Source of the DNA: Agelaius tricolor
Taxonomy: Eukaryota; Chordata; Aves; Passeriformes; Icteridae
Assembly: GCA_023055355.1 (NCBI GenBank)
Contig: JALJCS010000002.1
Location: forward strand, 7,340,001 to 7,404,000
DNA: 64,000 nucleotides
Direction: 5' to 3'
Below the pieces are notes generated by a model. That model ran no database searches and had not been told where the DNA came from. It was given only the letters and a program-made list of their open reading frames with translations. The first letter of the stretch is position 1. The number at the start of each line of letters is the position of its first letter. Positions 59,253 through 64,000 of the stretch are shown here, in pieces. The position numbers and the translations under genes were made by a program.

Positions 59253-61199
59253 TAATCCTTAATGTAGTCAGTGCAGGTGGTGACATCAGTAAAGTCAGGG
59301 TAGCGAGGGTTTATTCCTATATTTTGGAAACCCTAATGTTTTTCTGCCTAGAGCAGAGTAAAAAAGCCTTTGAAATGTAAACATATGCCTTGTCCCTGCT
59401 TTTCACTTTATTCTCTTGTAAATCAGGAGTAATCCCAAGGAAGTTGGTGGCAGTTTCCTGGTGTCTAAGGATTCTAAGGGTGTTTGTATATTAAATTGCT
59501 CTTGAAGGGAATGGCCTAATTTTTGTCACCTTTTGCCAGGGAAGGTGCAGTTGTGTGACCAAGGAGACAGTAAAGGAAGGGGACTAGATCTTGGATTTGT
59601 ACTGTGAGTGCCAGACTTCTTGAAACATCAGTGCTTTACAAAAAAATCTTACTGTCTTTAGAAGTGGAATTGAGCTGCCTGAGGGATGTTTTAGCTATGT
59701 AGCAAGTTACAAACTTTCCGAACTTCAGGGCAGGACTCTTGTCCTGGTTTTAGGAATGTTCCCACACAACAGCTGCTGTTTAAATAACCACTTTAAATAA
59801 CCTTCTCTATTCCCTAAAATGAGATGTTCCTTTATTCATTTTTATCACAATCCATGAAGAAAGCTGCAAGCCAGTAAACCGCGGAGGTTTAAGACGCTTC
59901 AGACTAGGGATGAATCAGAATTTTCAAGTTTTGTAGATCATGCTCTTTCCACTGACTCAGAAGTCTGTCTCATCCTTTCCTGAGGCTCAGGCTCTTGCTG
60001 GATTTGGCAGTAAAGTTTGTCATTGTGATCAGTGTTTCACATGAATGTTCATGTGACCAAATGATGTGGAGCTGAAGTTTCAAGATCAAAACCAAAGAAG
60101 ACTCAAAGTAATTTCCCCCTCCCCCCAATATTTAACTTGACTTGGTCTTTTGCAGTCAACTGGAGTCTTGCTGACCTATTTCTGTGCCCCTAACAGTGTG
60201 CTAAAAGATTAGATGCAGGAGAAAGAATAAGAGAAGAGCCAATTAAATTCTTTCTGCCACTGGTGTCAGTCATCACTAGATAACCACTAAACATAAAGTA
60301 GTTCCTTTAAAGGATGGAAAATGCTGGGTTCTTACAGTGCATGTACAGAGGCCTTGCATGACAGATAATCATTACAATAGAAAAGCAACAGTGATGGAGC
60401 AAGGGAGCTATCCCTCCCCATCCTCTGACATCTGCTGAAGTCCCATCTCAGTGCCCTTCTGCTCTTTTTGTTCAGAGCATGTGAGCTCCAGGCCTGGCAG
60501 GCATGTTTGTAATTAATGTTTCCAGCATCACCCTGATGCTGCTTGCTGTGCCATGGAGAATGTGTGCTCCCATGGAGCTGGGCTGCCATGTGGGCTGCTC
60601 AAGGGTAGTGCTGGACTTTCACCAGGCTCCTGCATTATAAGCTGGTCTCTGTGCAGAGTAATGAAACCAAGCCTTGCTAGAGAAATGGATGAGCTGGAAT
60701 TTCCAAGGTAAAAGCAGGTTTGAAGAGGGAAGGGCACCGGCCTGCTAGGTTGATCCATGAAGGGAGTTACCAGGATTCTTAATACTGTGAAAAGTGAAAT
60801 AACTGCAAATATATGGTTCTATAAAATAGTGCTTATGTGCCAGAGAAGTAATTCCCCTGGGACAGGGTAAAGGAAGAAAATGTGTACAGCCTTCCTATTT
60901 AGTAGGCTTCATGAATTTTGGCTGCTGCCTCTTTTGGACGCCCATTCATTACCAGAGCCTGTTAGAGCACTCAGAGCTTCAAGTGAGGCAATGGACTCTG
61001 TGGGAAACAATCCCAAGTCCCTGAAACTAGCAGTCACCTAGAAATCAGGCATAAAAGGATGAGGGACATACCCATTGGGTCACACCAATTTTCATATCTG
61101 GCCCTGGATTCTTCTTCATCAGTACCCAGAAGATGTGCTGATCAGGTAGAGCATGGGAGCCTGGCCCATGTCTGCAGTCTGCTCCCTTGCACATTCCTG
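59253..61199. other. Intron, nothing recognised
   Basis: Ordinary intron sequence. No gene, RNA or repeat was recognised; open frames are under 90 codons. Confidence 0.5.
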
Positions 61200-61715
61200 C
61201 ATCCACCATTCTTGTATTGGGGATGTTAGGAGAAGCATTATTGCCTGTTCCCTGTACTGTTTGTTTATGGACCTATTGTCCCTGGATTTGTCTAATCCCT
61301 TTTTGAACCTGCTGATACTGTCTGCCTGTGGCAGATGTTCCAGGTCATTGCTGTGGCAACAAATTCCAGAAATTCACTACTGTCTCACTAAAAACGTATC
61401 TTCTTTTGTTAATTTTAAATTATTTCCTGCTCATTTCAGTGAGTGCCTCCCACAGCTAATAATACTGAATTTAGTTTAAAACAGTTCTATAAGTACCTTG
61501 CCCACAGACTTAATAATTTTGTAAATGTTGATCATATTTCCCATCAGACTTTTTAAGCTAAAGACTCATGGACTTTCCAGTCCCTCTCGGTAAAGCAGCT
61601 CCTCTGTCCCGTTAAGCATTGCAGTTGCTTGTGTATGTACCTTTTCCATGTGCACTTTGTCCTTTAAATGCAGAAACCAGAAATGCCCCCAGTGCTCAGG
61701 ATGCCTTTGTGCAGA
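61200..61715 (-). mobile_element. Old, degraded CR1-like LINE 3' fragment, antisense
   Basis: The plus strand carries a scattered but ordered match to the antisense of ancient amniote CR1/L3-type 3' ends. The blocks are TTGTCTAATCCCTTTTTGAA (near 61,287), AAATTCCAGAAATTCACTAC (near 61,361), TATCATATTTCCC-like sequence (near 61,530), AGCAGCTCCTCTGTCCC (near 61,597), GTACCTTTTCCA (near 61,637) and ACCAGAAATGCCCCCAGTGCTCAGGATGCC-type wording (near 61,676-61,705, quoted in parts). It is far more diverged than the other CR1 copies here. Identification rests on remembered consensus wording, hence the moderate confidence. Confidence 0.55.
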
Positions 61716-62315
61716 TTGAACTTGGGAGATGGAGCCATAGACCTGCAGCATTCACTGCACACAAGAACTATTACAGATGTCAGTTTGAAAATTCACTGTG
61801 CATAGAGATGGGAAATATGTTTGTAAAACGCCATTACAAACTACTGTTATTATTTTATTTTTGGTGTTAAGTACTGTGAATATTCATGGCACTTCTCAGG
61901 AAGACAGAGGTAGGGTGGGTCAGAATAACACAGCACTACACCATGCTTTGTGAACAGAATGGTTTTCCACATGGTCCCAGCCCTGCACACATTTCCAGCT
62001 GTAGTGCTGCCAAGAACAATCACATGAATTTGCAGGAACTGTTCATGGCAGCAAGCAGCACTGTGGCCTCTGAACCCATGGTGCCTAGGTGTGTAGGTAC
62101 ATACATATGTGCATGTATAGGCAAGGGCCTTTTTTAAGCCTTGTTTTATTTTTCCAATATAAATGTCAGTGCCTTTAAAAACACAGAATGAAGGTTGGCA
62201 GAATTGTATAGAATGACTACAGGAATTTCCCCTTTGTCTACATAACTGATAGCTGACTGAGGTAATATTTTACACAGTCTAAGCTTAGTAATGGATCTGA
62301 AGGTCCCTAAAAATC
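61716..62315. other. Intron, nothing recognised
   Basis: Short noncoding interval between the old CR1-like fragment and the LTR at 62,322. No feature was recognised. Confidence 0.5.
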
Positions 62316-62321
62316 CTTTCC

Positions 62322-62714
62322 TGTGACAGTGTTCACAGGGGTTTTCAGGATGAGGGAAGAGAGGAGGATTTGATTCTATATTTCAGAAGGCTTGATTTAT
62401 TATTTTATGATACATATATTACATTATAACTATACTAAAGAATAGAAGGAAAAGTCTCATCTCAGAAGGCTAGCTAAGCTAAGAACAGAATAGAAAAGAG
62501 TGCTAACAAAGGCAGCTGGCTGGGACAGAGAGAGAGCCAGCTCTGCTGTGACTGGTCACTAAATCCAAACATCCACACGAGACCAATCATGGATCCACCT
62601 GTTGCATTCCACAGCAGCAGACAACCATTGTTTACATTTTGTTCCTGGAGCCTCTCAGCTTCTCAGGAAGAAAAAATCCTAAGAAAGGATTTTCATAAAA
62701 AGATGTCTGAGACA
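62322..62714 (-). mobile_element. Solo LTR (393 bp) with perfect 6-bp target duplication
   Basis: On the minus strand it starts TGTCTCAGACATC and ends GAACACTGTCACA, i.e. TG...CA. It is flanked by CTTTCC on both sides (62,316-62,321 and 62,715-62,720). It contains ATCATAAAATAATAAATC with a polyadenylation signal and CCTTCTGA, as in the copy at 17,658. The intact ends and duplication define the family's boundaries in this window. Confidence 0.9.
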
Positions 62715-62720
62715 CTTTCC

Positions 62721-64000
62721 CATATGGTCAAGCTTAAATCTGGTGATCTGTTTTGTAGTGAGATTTTTTTTTTTGCCAAGCTTTGTTGTGTGGTTGTTGT
62801 CTGCAGATGGAGGGTTAACCCTGAGGAGGTGACTGTTTAGTAAGAACGAGTGCATTTCTTGGCATTGCCCACTGCAACAGTGAAGGAATATCCCATGTTC
62901 TTGCTATGTTTTCAGCTTCATGTGATTTTTAACCACTTTATACTCTAAATGTCGTTTTTATGCTTTCAGCCTGGTTAGTTGTGTCTTGATGTTGGTAGAT
63001 GCTTTTTTAAAAGCCTTAAGGACTACTGCTCTTGTCAGAGATCAGCTGAGAAGTTTTACCTTATTGGTCCATGCTCCAAGGATATTCATGGGTATATTAG
63101 GTTTGATTTACTAATGGGCAGGGAGAAAATTGAGAGAAGCATTACTTGTTGGCTTTCACAGTCCTTTGTGCATAAGGTGAAATGACAATATATGTAAGTT
63201 TGAATTTCATTTTCTGTGATGGTAACAGGAAAACTAATTTACAGGCAGCATTTTGTCCAAAAGCTTTGTCTTATGAATCTGATTTCCAGTGTTTTAAAAA
63301 AAAACCCAAACATTTTCTAGTATAAATATGGTTTACTTTGGCATCTCTTTCCTTCATGCCTTTTCCCATTTCATTATGAATTATAATCCATCCAAAAAGC
63401 TAGAATGGCTTTATGGTACAGCTGTACTTTGCATATAAGCAGTTTGGCTGCCTTCCCAAAATGGCACATTTCAACCATGAGTGCCATAAAAGCTGCTACC
63501 AAGGATTCTAACCATACTGATGTGTTTCAGTCAGCTTCATTATATTTTTAAGTCTGGTCACATTCAAGAATATTCCTGGCCCTTGGCTACACAGTACAGT
63601 AACACTTTGAAATTTCATCTCTTGGGACATCAGCTGTCATTTTCGAGTCATTGAGAAATGTGTTTGATGGTACCTACCCAGTCCTTGGTGAAACATTTGC
63701 TCCTAGGACCATCTGCCCCTTTAATAGAGTTGTTATTTCAGCATCGCTTCAATCTCTGCAGCAGCTGCCCACTGATAATAAGTCAGATGTGGGGATGTCA
63801 CAGAGGAGAACAGCAGAGCCTGACTGCAGTGCTGTTGTTGCCTTCAGCTCACTCTGTCAGAATATCATTTCTCCAATTAATGAAATCCCCATTGCATGTT
63901 CTGCCTGATCATCCTTCAGGTTCTTTCTTGATCAGTCTCTAGGCAGAGAGGCAAGTGATGTGGTAGCTCACACCAGATGCCTTTTTCATGGCCTCCACTT
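62721..64000. other. Intron to window edge, nothing recognised
   Basis: AT-rich intron sequence to the end of the window. No exon with GFOD1 similarity and no repeat was recognised. Confidence 0.5.

Larger units (their letters stand above)
24160..64000 (+). other. GFOD1: GFOD1 intron 1 (5' part, at least 39.8 kb)
   Basis: No sequence after 24,159 encodes the continuation of GFOD1, so the second coding exon lies beyond the right edge. A very long first intron is normal for this gene in vertebrates. The intron starts in the CpG island, with GGGCTC repeats near 24,190-24,210. From about 24,950 it becomes ordinary AT-rich DNA with scattered CR1 and LTR insertions. No nested protein gene, tRNA or snoRNA was recognised. 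Confidence 0.9.

Noticed and set aside
1..64000. CRISPR arrays, operons, tRNA or rRNA genes
   Set aside because: No regularly spaced identical repeats, no tRNA cloverleaf or rRNA segment recognised; the sequence is a vertebrate nuclear locus.

Overview
The window is nuclear DNA from a bird, probably a songbird (the order is inferred). It carries CR1 LINE 3' ends that finish in TTCTATGATTCTATGA-like tails. It also carries several avian-type endogenous retroviral LTRs, mostly solo LTRs with 6-bp target duplications. The one conventional gene is the first coding exon of GFOD1. Gene density is very low and there are no bacterial-type features.

Layout: positions 1-23,200 are the flank upstream of GFOD1. 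This flank holds two opposed copies of one long LTR family (1-718 and 1296-2672, the second interrupted by a 309-bp solo LTR). It also holds a nested LTR pair at 3874-5115, a long unremarkable stretch, and a deleted CR1 with reverse-transcriptase remnants (15,600-16,866). After that come two more LTRs, and an inverted duplication whose arms lie at 17,225-17,537 and 22,571-22,884. The right arm abuts a CR1 and lies about 1 kb upstream of the GFOD1 exon. Positions 23,220-24,680 are a CpG island with CCAAT and GC boxes, several upstream ATGs and the GFOD1 start codon at 23,907. The coding exon ends at 24,159 at a consensus donor, and 24,160-64,000 is the beginning of the large GFOD1 intron 1. Within the intron I recognise only repeats: three young CR1 fragments, one much older CR1-like fragment, and two LTRs near the right end.

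GFOD1 encodes a Gfo/Idh/MocA-type putative oxidoreductase. The exon here supplies the start of the N-terminal Rossmann nucleotide-binding fold; the rest lies beyond the window. I see no operon-like or multi-gene system and no clearly novel system. The best leads are (1) an LTR family whose two copies both appear to end in TG...GA instead of TG...CA, each with a perfect 6-bp target duplication and one with a perfect 19-bp hairpin; (2) the inverted duplication near the promoter with a 91-bp identical core; and (3) a cluster of upstream ATGs, including a 40-codon uORF, in the GFOD1 leader.
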